6,100 nucleotides of DNA from an uncultured Flavobacteriales bacterium (GTDB lineage Bacteria; Bacteroidota; Bacteroidia; Flavobacteriales; UBA7430). How positions within the stretch are numbered: position 1 is the first letter of the stretch; the number at the start of each line of letters is the position of its first letter. Positions 1-6,037 of this stretch are shown here, one piece after another. Location of the stretch: the NCBI GenBank assembly GCA_913041775.1, contig CAJWJW010000084.1:1-6100 (forward strand). The letters are read 5' to 3'. The position numbers were made by a program, and so were the translations under genes. The notes beneath the pieces are model-generated. The model saw only the letters and a list, made by a program, of their open reading frames with translations. It had not been told where the DNA came from and made no database searches.

Positions 1-837
1 TCCAAAGTCGGGTACTAGGGTCATGTCTAAAGTAAAGCTCTCATTCAGGCCGTACTTTAAGTCTAAACCACCATTAATATGGCTGTTGTTTTCTGATCCA
101 AAATAATCTACATAACTAGAAATGTAAGGCATTAAGGATAGTCTTAAAGGAGGTTTTATGTCTTGTATACCTTTAAGTATACCTGCTTGAGCAGCATAAT
201 TAGAATTAGTTATATCTATAGGATTCCACGAATAATTTTCTCGTGTTCTGCGAATATCTCGTCCAATATTAATCCCCCATTCTTGTACCTTTGTATTTGG
301 AATTCGAAGTGCAGCGTAAGGGATTTCCATTTCTGCAGACCAACCATCAGCGTTTATATTTACGGCACTTTTCCATACTGCATCCCAGTTCATCTCATCA
401 TCACCTAATGTAGAACGAGAATCTAATTGTACTCCTGCTGCAGTAAGTGCGAACATAAATTCATTTTGGGAGTCATTATATGGAGAGATCCAAACTCCGA
501 ACCAATCGTAATTTTTATTCCACTCATCGCGCAAGCTAAATTCTCGTAGTATGCTGTCTGGCGCAGAATCGTAAAACATTGCACCAATATATAATGCGCG
601 GTCATTAAATTTAAATTTTATTTTTGATTGCTGATTGTCTCTTTCTTTCTCTCCATTATTAGGTTCCATTTGAGAAAACCCTGTTGCAGTAGGAGTATCG
701 TTCCAAAAACTGGCTTCCAATATTCCATCAATTTTAGGTGTGTTAATTGTACGAATTGCTTTTATTTCTTTCTGGATAGTTTGCCCGAATAAAGGATGGT
801 TAACAAGTAAGAGTAAGCAGATTAAAGCTGGCTTCAT
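1..837 (-). CDS. DUF5916 family protein with N-terminal CBM9-like domain, partial (3' end missing)
   Basis: An open frame runs from an ATG at 837-835 leftwards without a stop to the window edge, giving 279 residues. Residues 1-19 (MKPALICLLLLVNHPLFGQ) form a Sec signal peptide with a hydrophobic core and a probable cleavage site near Gly18/Gln19. About residues 28-220 match the carbohydrate-binding family 9-like (DOMON-type beta-sandwich) domain that opens DUF5916 proteins: PKIDGILEASFW at 34-45, MNWDAVWKS at 149-157, GWSAEMEIPYAALR at 165-178 and WGINIGRDIRR at 187-197. LDMTLVPDFG at 270-279 is the usual entry into the C-terminal DUF5916 region, which is predicted in the family to be a beta-barrel. 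Full-length members are typically 700-900 residues, so most of the protein lies outside the window. The location is probably the outer membrane or periplasm. The substrate is unknown: sugar binding is suggested only by the CBM9 resemblance. The family call is firm; the function is not. Confidence 0.88.
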   Translation of the reverse strand, partial: MKPALICLLLLVNHPLFGQTIQKEIKAIRTINTPKIDGILEASFWNDTPTATGFSQMEPNNGEKERDNQQSKIKFKFNDRALYIGAMFYDSAPDSILREFSLRDEWNKNYDWFGVWISPYNDSQNEFMFALTAAGVQLDSRSTLGDDEMNWDAVWKSAVNINADGWSAEMEIPYAALRIPNTKVQEWGINIGRDIRRTRENYSWNPIDITNSNYAAQAGILKGIQDIKPPLRLSLMPYISSYVDYFGSENNSHINGGLDLKYGLNESFTLDMTLVPDFG

Positions 838-857
838 GGATTTCAATTTAATCTGCT
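816..857 (-). promoter_or_regulatory. Inverted repeat enclosing the DUF5916 start codon (possible translation-controlling hairpin)
   Basis: On the plus strand, AGCAGATTAAA at 816-826 and TTTAATCTGCT at 847-857 are perfect 11-base inverted repeats separated by 20 bases. In the minus-strand transcript this would be an 11-bp stem whose loop holds the ATG (837-835). The 3' arm lies in codons 4-8, within the signal-peptide coding region. The pairing is seen directly; a regulatory role is inference. The stem is A/U-rich and its two arms could in part be chance in AT-rich DNA. Confidence 0.4.
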
Positions 858-935
858 AATTTACCTTATTTTGAAACGTTTTGTTAGTGAATTGGATATT
901 TATCTCACGTTTAAGTAGACTCGGTAATTGTGCTG

Positions 936-1280
936 TTAAGGGTCTTCTGGAAAGAATTTTTTAAGGATATCACCTTGACTATTCATATCTAATTGGTAGA
1001 AGTAATGGTAGAGGGTTTTAAAGTTTTCAATCCTATCCAATTCTTCTCCAGTTAAGTCTCCTTTTACTGCTACTCCTGACTTTGATGTTGTACAAACGAA
1101 AAAGTCAAGACCATCTATATCTTTAAGAATTCCAAATTCTTTTGTTTCTAGTAGGTAGTTCGTCCATTCTGCCTGTACAATAAGTAGCATATCCATGCTT
1201 CCCATAATCTTAAAAGAATCTAGCTTGAAGCAAGCTAAAGTTTGTGTGAAAAATTCTTCAGCTTTCTGTTGATGAGTCAT
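936..1280 (-). CDS. Hypothetical protein, 114 aa, family not recognised
   Basis: The frame runs from ATG (1280-1278) to TAA (938-936). I do not recognise the family. The product looks like a small soluble cytoplasmic protein: no signal peptide, no membrane segment and no cysteine-pair metal motif. An N-terminal amphipathic helix (HQQKAEEFFTQTLACF, about residues 3-18) is followed by hydrophobic strand-like stretches (MDMLLIVQAEW at 29-39, GLDFFVCTTSKSGVAVKGDL at 57-76). The C-terminal half is charged and aromatic-rich (FKTLYHYFYQLD, about 87-98) and ends in FFPEDP. It lies 50 bases after the nitronate monooxygenase stop and 98 bases before the DUF5916 start, same strand, so co-transcription is possible. 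It is probably a real gene: the residue composition is protein-like, it fills its slot without overlapping a better frame, and its orientation matches its neighbours. Function is unknown. Confidence 0.7.
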   Translation of the reverse strand: MTHQQKAEEFFTQTLACFKLDSFKIMGSMDMLLIVQAEWTNYLLETKEFGILKDIDGLDFFVCTTSKSGVAVKGDLTGEELDRIENFKTLYHYFYQLDMNSQGDILKKFFPEDP

Positions 1281-1294
1281 TCAGTAGTTTTTTG

Positions 1295-1324
1295 CAAAAA
1301 AAATGTTTTTTATCTAATAATCAA
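1295..1324 (-). promoter_or_regulatory. Weak Bacteroidota-type promoter candidate before the 114-aa gene
   Basis: On the minus strand a TTG (complement of 1322-1324) is followed after 19 bases by TTTTTTTG (complement of 1295-1302). This fits TTG-N19-TAnnTTTG except that the second base of the -7 box is T rather than A. Transcription would start about 10 bases before the ATG at 1280. The match lies in homopolymer A/T tracts, so chance is a real alternative. Confidence 0.25.
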
Positions 1325-1330
1325 CAGTGC

Positions 1331-2302
1331 TTATTTAGTTTCATACTGTTCAATTAATTCTTTAACTACTTGCTGTACTGGTCTAATCGAATTCACACCT
1401 TCTATAGATGGTCCAGCACACCAAACAGTATCGTAAGTAGTACTAAAAGCAGCCTTTTCTAAAGCTTTTGTTCCTTTATAAAAGGTGAGCATTTTCATGA
1501 ATTTTTTAAGTTTTTTATTTTTACTCAATAAAGATTCAATGAAGTTTCTCTTAGTTCCTGTTTTTTGAACAAATGGTGTATTTATTACCGTACAGGGTGA
1601 TCCCGAAAGTTTTTCGCTCAGCACAATGTCCTTGGAGCCATAATCTACAATAGCTTGTTTGTAGGCATCAGAAACACTAGCTTCTGTGGTAGCTATAAAG
1701 GGACTTCCAATAGATATTCCACATGCACCTAGCTCCATCATTTCCCTCATTTGCTTACCGTTCGAAACACCACCAGCAGAAATAACGGGTATGTTGCAGG
1801 CTGCTACTAATTCGGGGATCAATATATTTGCCGAAGTTGGTCCACAATGCCCACCAGCTTCTTTATTAACTGCGATTATGGCATCACAGCCTAATTCTTC
1901 AACTTTCTTAGCGTATTTAACATCTACTACATCGCAAAAAACTTTTATACCGTGTGGTTTGCAAATTTTAATCGTTTGTTCAGGACTACCAAGAGAAGTA
2001 ATAATATAATCTACTTTTAAATCAACACAGGTTTTAATTTGCGCTTTAAACTTAATGTTAGATTTGTTTACAATCAGATTTACACCCATTGGTCCCTCAG
2101 CTTGTTCTCTTACTTTTGATATCGCTTCCCTAAATTTGTCGTCTGTTCGATAATTTAAAGCTGGTACACATCCTGTAATTCCAGATTTCAAGGCTTCAAC
2201 TAGCATGTCTGAGTTGGAAACCAAAAACATTGGAGCCATAATTATTGGATATTTTATGTTTAAAATATCGCAAAGTGTAGTGTTTGTTTTTGCCATAATC
2301 AT
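1331..2302 (-). CDS. Nitronate monooxygenase family protein (FMN-dependent, 2-nitropropane dioxygenase-like)
   Basis: This 323-residue TIM-barrel flavoprotein belongs to the NMO/NPD family, which oxidises alkyl nitronates such as propionate 3-nitronate to carbonyl compounds and nitrite using FMN and oxygen. The N-terminal strand YPIIMAPM (18-25) is the family's usual opening, with the FMN-contacting APM. The hallmark EAGGHCG (148-154) carries the presumed catalytic base His152. The phosphate-binding part follows as PVISAGGVSNG (172-182) and LGACGISIGSPFIATTEAS (191-209). The C-terminal VWCAGPSIEGVNSIRPV (293-309) is also typical. Length is normal and the enzyme should be cytoplasmic. Translation may begin at the first ATG (2302) or two codons later (ATG 2296-2294, MAKTNTTL); no ribosome binding site decides between them. 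FabK-type enoyl-ACP reductases share this fold, so the substrate is uncertain although the family is not. It is transcribed divergently from trmD and may lead an operon with the two genes to its left. Confidence 0.9.
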   Translation of the reverse strand: MIMAKTNTTLCDILNIKYPIIMAPMFLVSNSDMLVEALKSGITGCVPALNYRTDDKFREAISKVREQAEGPMGVNLIVNKSNIKFKAQIKTCVDLKVDYIITSLGSPEQTIKICKPHGIKVFCDVVDVKYAKKVEELGCDAIIAVNKEAGGHCGPTSANILIPELVAACNIPVISAGGVSNGKQMREMMELGACGISIGSPFIATTEASVSDAYKQAIVDYGSKDIVLSEKLSGSPCTVINTPFVQKTGTKRNFIESLLSKNKKLKKFMKMLTFYKGTKALEKAAFSTTYDTVWCAGPSIEGVNSIRPVQQVVKELIEQYETK

Positions 2303-2671
2303 GTAGAAGTTATTTGTTAAGCGTGCATACTAAATTAAGCTTTTTTGTTGAAATTAAAACTCAATTTTCACTTAATATTTTAGTGGGATTTTAGTGTTTA
2401 TTTATCTCATAAATTGGTGTATTATAGTTCGGTAGTCCATTTTATTTAAGTGTGTATTTAGTTGAAAATTATCAATTATTACTTTGCTTTGTGATTTTCG
2501 GTTCAATTATATAGATTAATTTGTTTGTTGATACACTTTAAATAAATACTTTAATTAGAGTTATTTAAGTTTCTGAATACAAAGTTATTAGTGTTTGTTA
2601 GTGACATCGTGTCATGCGGTGTTTTTGTTTGATTTTGACTCATTATTTTCTGTATATCTATTTGAGGATAT
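2303..2671. other. AT-rich divergent intergenic region without genes
   Basis: About 370 bases separate the minus-strand nitronate monooxygenase start from the trmD promoter. I see no convincing reading frame, tRNA or other RNA gene. It must hold the promoter of the minus-strand genes, but no clear TTG/TAnnTTTG pair stands within 100 bases upstream of 2302. It contains TTTATTTAAGTGT (2441-2453), repeated in inverted form with one bulged base at 2533-2546. A 10-base direct repeat TTATTTAAGT occurs at 2442-2451 and 2561-2570, and a small inverted repeat TGACA-TCG-TGTCA at 2602-2614. In DNA this AT-rich such repeats are weak evidence of function. Confidence 0.6.
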
Positions 2672-2703
2672 TTGAATGGGTCTGTAAATAAAATGTATTT
2701 TTG
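2672..2703 (+). promoter_or_regulatory. Bacteroidota sigma-ABfr type promoter of trmD
   Basis: TTG at 2672-2674 is followed after 21 bases by TATTTTTG at 2696-2703, an exact match to the TAnnTTTG -7 box. Spacing lies within the usual 17-23 range for Bacteroidota housekeeping promoters. The -7 box ends only four bases before the trmD ATG at 2708, so transcription would start at or within a few bases of that codon. The motif match is seen; promoter activity and the start point are inferred. Confidence 0.55.
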
Positions 2704-2707
2704 CCTT

Positions 2708-3391
2708 ATGAGAATTGATATTATAACCCTGTTGCCCGAGCTACTAGAAAGTCCGTTTTCGGCTTCTATTTTAAAGAGAGCTATCGATAATAAAATTGTC
2801 GATGTAGTCTTTCATCAACTAAGAGATTATTCCGAAGATAAGCATCGTCGAGTTGACGACACACAATTTGGAGGAGGAGCTGGTATGGTGATGACTGTTC
2901 AACCCATATCTAAAGTTATTGATCATTTAAAGTCTCAAAGAACTTACGGCGAAATTATTTATATGAGTCCAGATGGAACTCGATTTAATCAGTCTATTGC
3001 AAATACGCTTTCTACCTGCGAAAACATAATGATTCTTTGCGGGCATTATAAAGGTATAGATCACAGAATACGTGATGAGTATATTACGAAAGAAATTTCA
3101 ATTGGTGATTTTGTACTGTCTGGAGGAGAGCTTCCCGCTGCCATGGTGTGCGATGCAATAATTCGTTTGTTACCTGGTGCTATGGGCGATGAGACTTCTG
3201 CTTTAACAGACTCTTTCCAAGATGATTTATTAGCTCCACCAGTTTATACTAGACCAGCCGAATGGAGAGGCCATAAGGTGCCGGAGGTTTTGCTCTCTGG
3301 CCATGCTAAAAAGATAGATGATTGGCGTCACGATCAAGCCATTAAGAGAACTCAGGACCTAAGACCTGATCTGTTAGGATTAGAAGATTAG
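2708..3391 (+). CDS. trmD: tRNA (guanine-N1)-methyltransferase TrmD
   Basis: TrmD transfers a methyl group from S-adenosylmethionine to N1 of G37, next to the anticodon of tRNAs reading CNN and some other codons, which prevents +1 frameshifting. It is a cytoplasmic homodimer with a trefoil-knot SPOUT fold. The 227-residue product has normal length and family signatures: MRIDIITLLPE at the N-terminus, FGGGAGMVM (54-62), the knot segments LCGHYKGIDHRI (110-121) and SIGDFVLSGGELPA (131-144), then RLLPGAMG (153-160) with the conserved Arg153. Asp168 in TDSF is the expected catalytic base, followed by YTRP (180-183) and the C-terminal VPEVLLSGHAKKIDDWR (191-207). The start at 2708 is chosen because MRIDIIT is the family N-terminus. 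An in-frame TTG at 2672 would add 12 unconserved residues encoded by the promoter. The gene sits in the usual order before rplS; rpsP and rimM are not adjacent. Confidence 0.97.
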   Translation: MRIDIITLLPELLESPFSASILKRAIDNKIVDVVFHQLRDYSEDKHRRVDDTQFGGGAGMVMTVQPISKVIDHLKSQRTYGEIIYMSPDGTRFNQSIANTLSTCENIMILCGHYKGIDHRIRDEYITKEISIGDFVLSGGELPAAMVCDAIIRLLPGAMGDETSALTDSFQDDLLAPPVYTRPAEWRGHKVPEVLLSGHAKKIDDWRHDQAIKRTQDLRPDLLGLED

Positions 3392-3541
3392 TTCAAATAG
3401 GTATTATTGAGCTATTTCGCGAAATTAGGGCTTAATGATTTTATGATATAGAATTTTATTTCGTATTATTGCAAACTCAAATTAGAACTATTCAACCGCT
3501 GGCGTAAAATACGTGAACGTTGGGTTTAAAAAACAAAACAA
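3392..3541 (+). other. trmD-rplS spacer / rplS leader with a 12-bp palindrome
   Basis: This 150-base non-coding spacer contains a perfect palindrome, ATTTCGCGAAAT (3414-3425), flanked by a near-matching outer inverted repeat (ATTGAGC to the left, GCTTAAT to the right). Close to rplS, ATTCAAC and GTTGGGT (about 3490-3525) could pair with two G-U wobbles, and GCGT-AAAAT-ACGT inside them could form a small hairpin. These could be an autoregulatory leader for L19 or an operator, but the pairings are short. No T-run follows, so this is not a convincing terminator. No good TTG/TAnnTTTG promoter was found, so rplS may be read through from trmD. Confidence 0.35.
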
Positions 3542-3892
3542 ATGGACTTAGTAAAGTTTGTACAAGACGAATTCGTACCAAAGAATGAATTTCCAGAATT
3601 TGGTGCTGGTGACACTATTACAGTATACTACAAAATTAAAGAAGGTGAAAAAGAACGTACTCAGTTCTTTAAAGGTGTTGTTTTACAACGTCGTGGTGCT
3701 GGAATTACAGAAACGTTTACTATTCGTAAGATTGGTGCTAACAGTGTTGGTGTTGAACGTATTTTCCCAGTTAACTCTCCTATTTTAGAGAAAATTGAAG
3801 TGAACAAAAGAGGTATGGTTCGTAGAGCTCGTATCTTTTACCTTAGAGAACTTACTGGTAAGAAAGCTCGTATTAAGGAAAGAAGAATGTAG
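3542..3892 (+). CDS. rplS: 50S ribosomal protein L19
   Basis: L19 is a 116-residue ribosomal protein located at the 30S-50S interface, where it contributes to inter-subunit bridges. The sequence shows family features in order: an N-terminal helix (MDLVKFVQDEF), PEFGAGDTITVYYKIKEG (18-35), the highly conserved FKGVVLQRRGAGITETFTIR (43-62), GVGVERIFP-like GANSVGVERIFPVNSP (64-79), and the basic C-terminal KRGMVRRARIFYLRELTGKKA (about 89-109). Length and composition are normal and the gene is complete (ATG to TAG). It follows trmD in the conserved order and is closed by a strong terminator. The A-rich stretch just before the ATG (AAAAAACAAAACAA) without Shine-Dalgarno is usual for well-translated Bacteroidota genes. 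Confidence 0.98.
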   Translation: MDLVKFVQDEFVPKNEFPEFGAGDTITVYYKIKEGEKERTQFFKGVVLQRRGAGITETFTIRKIGANSVGVERIFPVNSPILEKIEVNKRGMVRRARIFYLRELTGKKARIKERRM

Positions 3893-3909
3893 TTTACTAG
3901 ATATTTTAG

Positions 3910-3942
3910 AAAAAAAGGCACCATTATGGTGCCTTTTTTTTT
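3910..3942 (+). terminator. Intrinsic terminator after rplS
   Basis: GGCACC (3917-3922) and GGTGCC (3928-3933) form a GC-rich stem around ATTAT. The stem is extended by an A7 tract (3910-3916) pairing with the following run of nine T (3934-3942). It starts 17 bases after the rplS stop and is a textbook Rho-independent terminator. The A-tract on the other side would let it work on the opposite strand as well, though no gene there needs it. It separates trmD-rplS from the DUF1015-SDR unit. Confidence 0.93.
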
Positions 3943-3970
3943 GCCCTGTAATTAGCAATACTTACTTTTA
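3941..3970 (+). promoter_or_regulatory. Promoter candidate for the DUF1015-SDR unit
   Basis: TTG at 3941-3943 is followed after 19 bases by TACTTTTA (3963-3970), which matches TAnnTTTG except for the final base. It would start transcription roughly 10-12 bases before the ATG at 3987. Its position just after the rplS terminator, where a new promoter is needed, supports it. The TTG overlaps the end of the terminator T-run. Confidence 0.4.
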
Positions 3971-3986
3971 CTTCAAATTTAATTCT

Positions 3987-5237
3987 ATGGCAAAAATTAA
4001 AGGATTTAAAGCGGTACGACCTACTCGCGATAAAGCTTATTTAGTGGCTTCTCGATCGTATTTATCCTATTCTGAAAATACTCTTCGAGAAAAATTAATT
4101 AATAACCCTTACACTTTTTTGCATATAATAAATCCTGAATATTCTTCGAATGTTCAGTTAACTAGTGGCTCAGATAAATATAAGTTGGTTAAGAAAAGCT
4201 ATGAGTTTTTTGTTGCTAATGGTATTTTCGTAACAGAGTCTAAGCCTAGTTTATATATTTATCAGCAAGTTACTCCAGACAATACCTTTACCGGTATAAT
4301 TGCAGCTACAAGTGTACAAGACTACTTAGATGGTGCAATAAAGATTCACGAACAAACGATTGCTAAGAGGCAGGAAATGTTTACTGACTATCTTACTGCA
4401 ACTGGTTTTAATGCAGAACCTGTTTTATTATCTTACCCCAAAGTACCACGTATAAATGAATTAATGTCTGCTTATATGGCTCAAAGGCCGGAGTATGAAT
4501 TTACAAGTACTAATAAGGTTTTACATAATTTATGGCTTATTGATAGTCAAGCTGATATTGAAGAAATTCAGCAACTTTTTGAGAATGTTGATAATCTCTA
4601 TATTGCCGATGGTCATCATAGGTCTGCTTCTTCGGCTTTGCTGTGTGAGAACTCTAGGGCATCGACTCAAAATTGGACAGGAGTAGAGTCTTTTAATTTT
4701 TTCATGTCTTATTTAGTTGATGACGAGCAAATGTGTATCTACGACTTTAATCGCATGGTAAGTAATCTCAATAATTTATCTGTAGACTCCTTTATCACTC
4801 AGGTTTCTAAGGTTTACGATTTATCGAAAATGAATGCCCCTTTAAAGCCTGTAAGAAAGGATGAGATTGCTATGTATATTGAAGGCGTTTGGTATAGTTT
4901 GTTAGCTAAAGCAGGTACTTTTAATGCTTCTCATTGTGTTGAGCATTTAGATCCAGCTATTTTATCTAAAAATATTTTAGAACCAATTTTAGGAATCCAA
5001 GATATTCGTAATGACAAACGTATAGGTTTTATGGATGGTAAAAAAGGTTTGATGGGCTTATCGGCAGCAGTAGATTCTGGTGAGTATGCAGTAGCTTTCG
5101 CCTTAAAGCCTATTACATTTACACAATTAAAAGCGGTTGCAGATCAAGGAGAAATTATGCCTCCTAAAAGCACCTATATTGAGCCGAAATTAAGAAGTGG
5201 CCTAACAATTTATACTATAGACGATGACAAAAATTAG
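3987..5237 (+). CDS. DUF1015 family protein, 416 aa
   Basis: This is a full-length member of the DUF1015 family (Pfam PF06245), conserved in many bacteria and archaea and without an established biochemical role. Diagnostic segments are IKGFKAVRPT near the N-terminus (4-13), HEQT (121-124), the histidine-rich ADGHHRSASS (207-216), LDPAILSKNILEPILGI (321-337) and the C-terminal IMPPKSTYIEPKLRSGL (390-406). The conserved Asp-Gly-His-His-Arg cluster suggests a catalytic or metal/phosphate-binding site, which is inference. There is no signal peptide or membrane segment, so it is cytoplasmic. Length fits the family (about 400-420). The ATG at 3987 gives the expected N-terminus. In some Bacteroidota, DUF1015 genes sit beside serine biosynthesis genes (serC, serA); here the partner is instead an SDR overlapping its last 14 bases. 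Family assignment is secure; function is unknown. Confidence 0.93.
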   Translation: MAKIKGFKAVRPTRDKAYLVASRSYLSYSENTLREKLINNPYTFLHIINPEYSSNVQLTSGSDKYKLVKKSYEFFVANGIFVTESKPSLYIYQQVTPDNTFTGIIAATSVQDYLDGAIKIHEQTIAKRQEMFTDYLTATGFNAEPVLLSYPKVPRINELMSAYMAQRPEYEFTSTNKVLHNLWLIDSQADIEEIQQLFENVDNLYIADGHHRSASSALLCENSRASTQNWTGVESFNFFMSYLVDDEQMCIYDFNRMVSNLNNLSVDSFITQVSKVYDLSKMNAPLKPVRKDEIAMYIEGVWYSLLAKAGTFNASHCVEHLDPAILSKNILEPILGIQDIRNDKRIGFMDGKKGLMGLSAAVDSGEYAVAFALKPITFTQLKAVADQGEIMPPKSTYIEPKLRSGLTIYTIDDDKN

Positions 5238-6030
5238 TGGAAAAACAGTATTAATTACTGGAGGAGCTGCGGGAATAGGCAAGCTAATGGGAGAGGTTTG
5301 TTTAAGTAAAGGTGCTAGAAAATTAATTATCTGGGATATAAATGATGCTACATTAAATGAGACTACAAAAGAATTTACAGATCGTGGATTCGATGTTAGC
5401 CCATATAAAGTTGATGTATCTAGTTTAGAGTATATACAAGAAGCAGCTGCACAGATATTAGCGGATGGAGCAGTGGATATACTAATTAACAATGCAGGTA
5501 TTGTTACCGGTATACCATTTCATCAACAACATGCTTCTGCAATAACAAAAACCCTTGCTATAAATGTTGAAGGTGTTATGCAGGTAAGTCGTGTGTTTTT
5601 ACCAGCTATGATAGCACAGAAGTCTGGGCATATAGTAAATATTGCTTCTGCTGCAGGTATGATGTCTAATCCTAATATGTCAGTTTATGCGGGCTCTAAA
5701 TGGGCTGTATTAGGTTGGTCAGAATCTTTGCGTTTAGAGTTAGAATCAATGGTTGGAGACTTGCATGTTACTACGGTAACCCCTGGTTATATAGATACCG
5801 GGATGTTCGACGGAGTTAAATCGCCATTATTACTTCCTCTTTTAAAACCTAAAGCTATTGTAGATGCTATTATTAAAGGCGTTGAAAAAAACAAACTTTT
5901 TGTTCGTAAACCATTTATGGTAAGCTCTTTAACTTTCGTAAAGGGAATTCTTCCTACCAGAGCATTCGATTGGTTTGTAGGTTCGGTATTAGGCGTTTAT
6001 AAGAGTATGGATGAGTTTAAAGGTCACTAA
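5224..6030 (+). CDS. Classical short-chain dehydrogenase/reductase (SDR family oxidoreductase)
   Basis: This 268-residue NAD(P)-dependent oxidoreductase has a Rossmann fold. The dinucleotide-binding TGGAAGIG is at 12-19. Asp38 at the end of strand beta-2 (LIIWDIN) predicts preference for NAD(H) over NADP(H). NNAG is at 89-92, and the catalytic tetrad is complete: Asn114, Ser142 (NIASAAG), Tyr155 and Lys159 (YAGSK). TPGYIDTGMF (186-195) is the usual substrate-side segment. The C-terminal 60 residues are rich in hydrophobic and basic residues (LLLPLLKPK at 202-210; FMVSSLTFVKGILP at 231-244; FDWFVGSVLGVYK at 248-260). This resembles the SDR16C/retinol- and hydroxysteroid-dehydrogenase-like group and suggests a lipid-like substrate or membrane association, which is inference. 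The ATG at 5224 lies inside the last codons of the DUF1015 gene (14-base overlap), implying translational coupling. The substrate is unknown. Confidence 0.93.
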   Translation: MTKISGKTVLITGGAAGIGKLMGEVCLSKGARKLIIWDINDATLNETTKEFTDRGFDVSPYKVDVSSLEYIQEAAAQILADGAVDILINNAGIVTGIPFHQQHASAITKTLAINVEGVMQVSRVFLPAMIAQKSGHIVNIASAAGMMSNPNMSVYAGSKWAVLGWSESLRLELESMVGDLHVTTVTPGYIDTGMFDGVKSPLLLPLLKPKAIVDAIIKGVEKNKLFVRKPFMVSSLTFVKGILPTRAFDWFVGSVLGVYKSMDEFKGH

Positions 6031-6037
6031 ATAATGA

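Noticed and set aside
163..408. Plus-strand open frame of 81 codons
   Set aside because: It lies entirely antisense to the well-supported DUF5916 coding sequence, and its translation has a low-complexity, Ile/Tyr/Cys-rich composition typical of a shadow frame.
423..605. Minus-strand open frame of 60 codons
   Set aside because: It is an alternative frame inside the DUF5916 gene, whose own frame carries the recognisable family motifs.
1686..2009. Plus-strand open frame of 107 codons
   Set aside because: It is antisense to the nitronate monooxygenase core, including the EAGGHCG region, and has no recognisable domain.
2580..2587. CAAAGTTA, a perfect minus-strand TAnnTTTG box upstream of the nitronate monooxygenase
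   Set aside because: No TTG equivalent lies at the right distance, and it is about 280 bases from the start codon, so chance in AT-rich DNA is likelier.
2672..2707. Upstream TTG start adding 12 residues to TrmD
   Set aside because: TrmD proteins begin at MRIDIIT, encoded from 2708. The extra codons coincide with the TTG and TAnnTTTG promoter boxes.
3464..3471. TATTATTG as a -7 box for rplS
   Set aside because: It has one mismatch to TAnnTTTG and no TTG at 17-23 bases upstream, so there is too little to call a promoter.
5202..5492. Minus-strand open frame of 96 codons
   Set aside because: It is antisense to the N-terminal Rossmann region of the SDR, whose motifs are complete.
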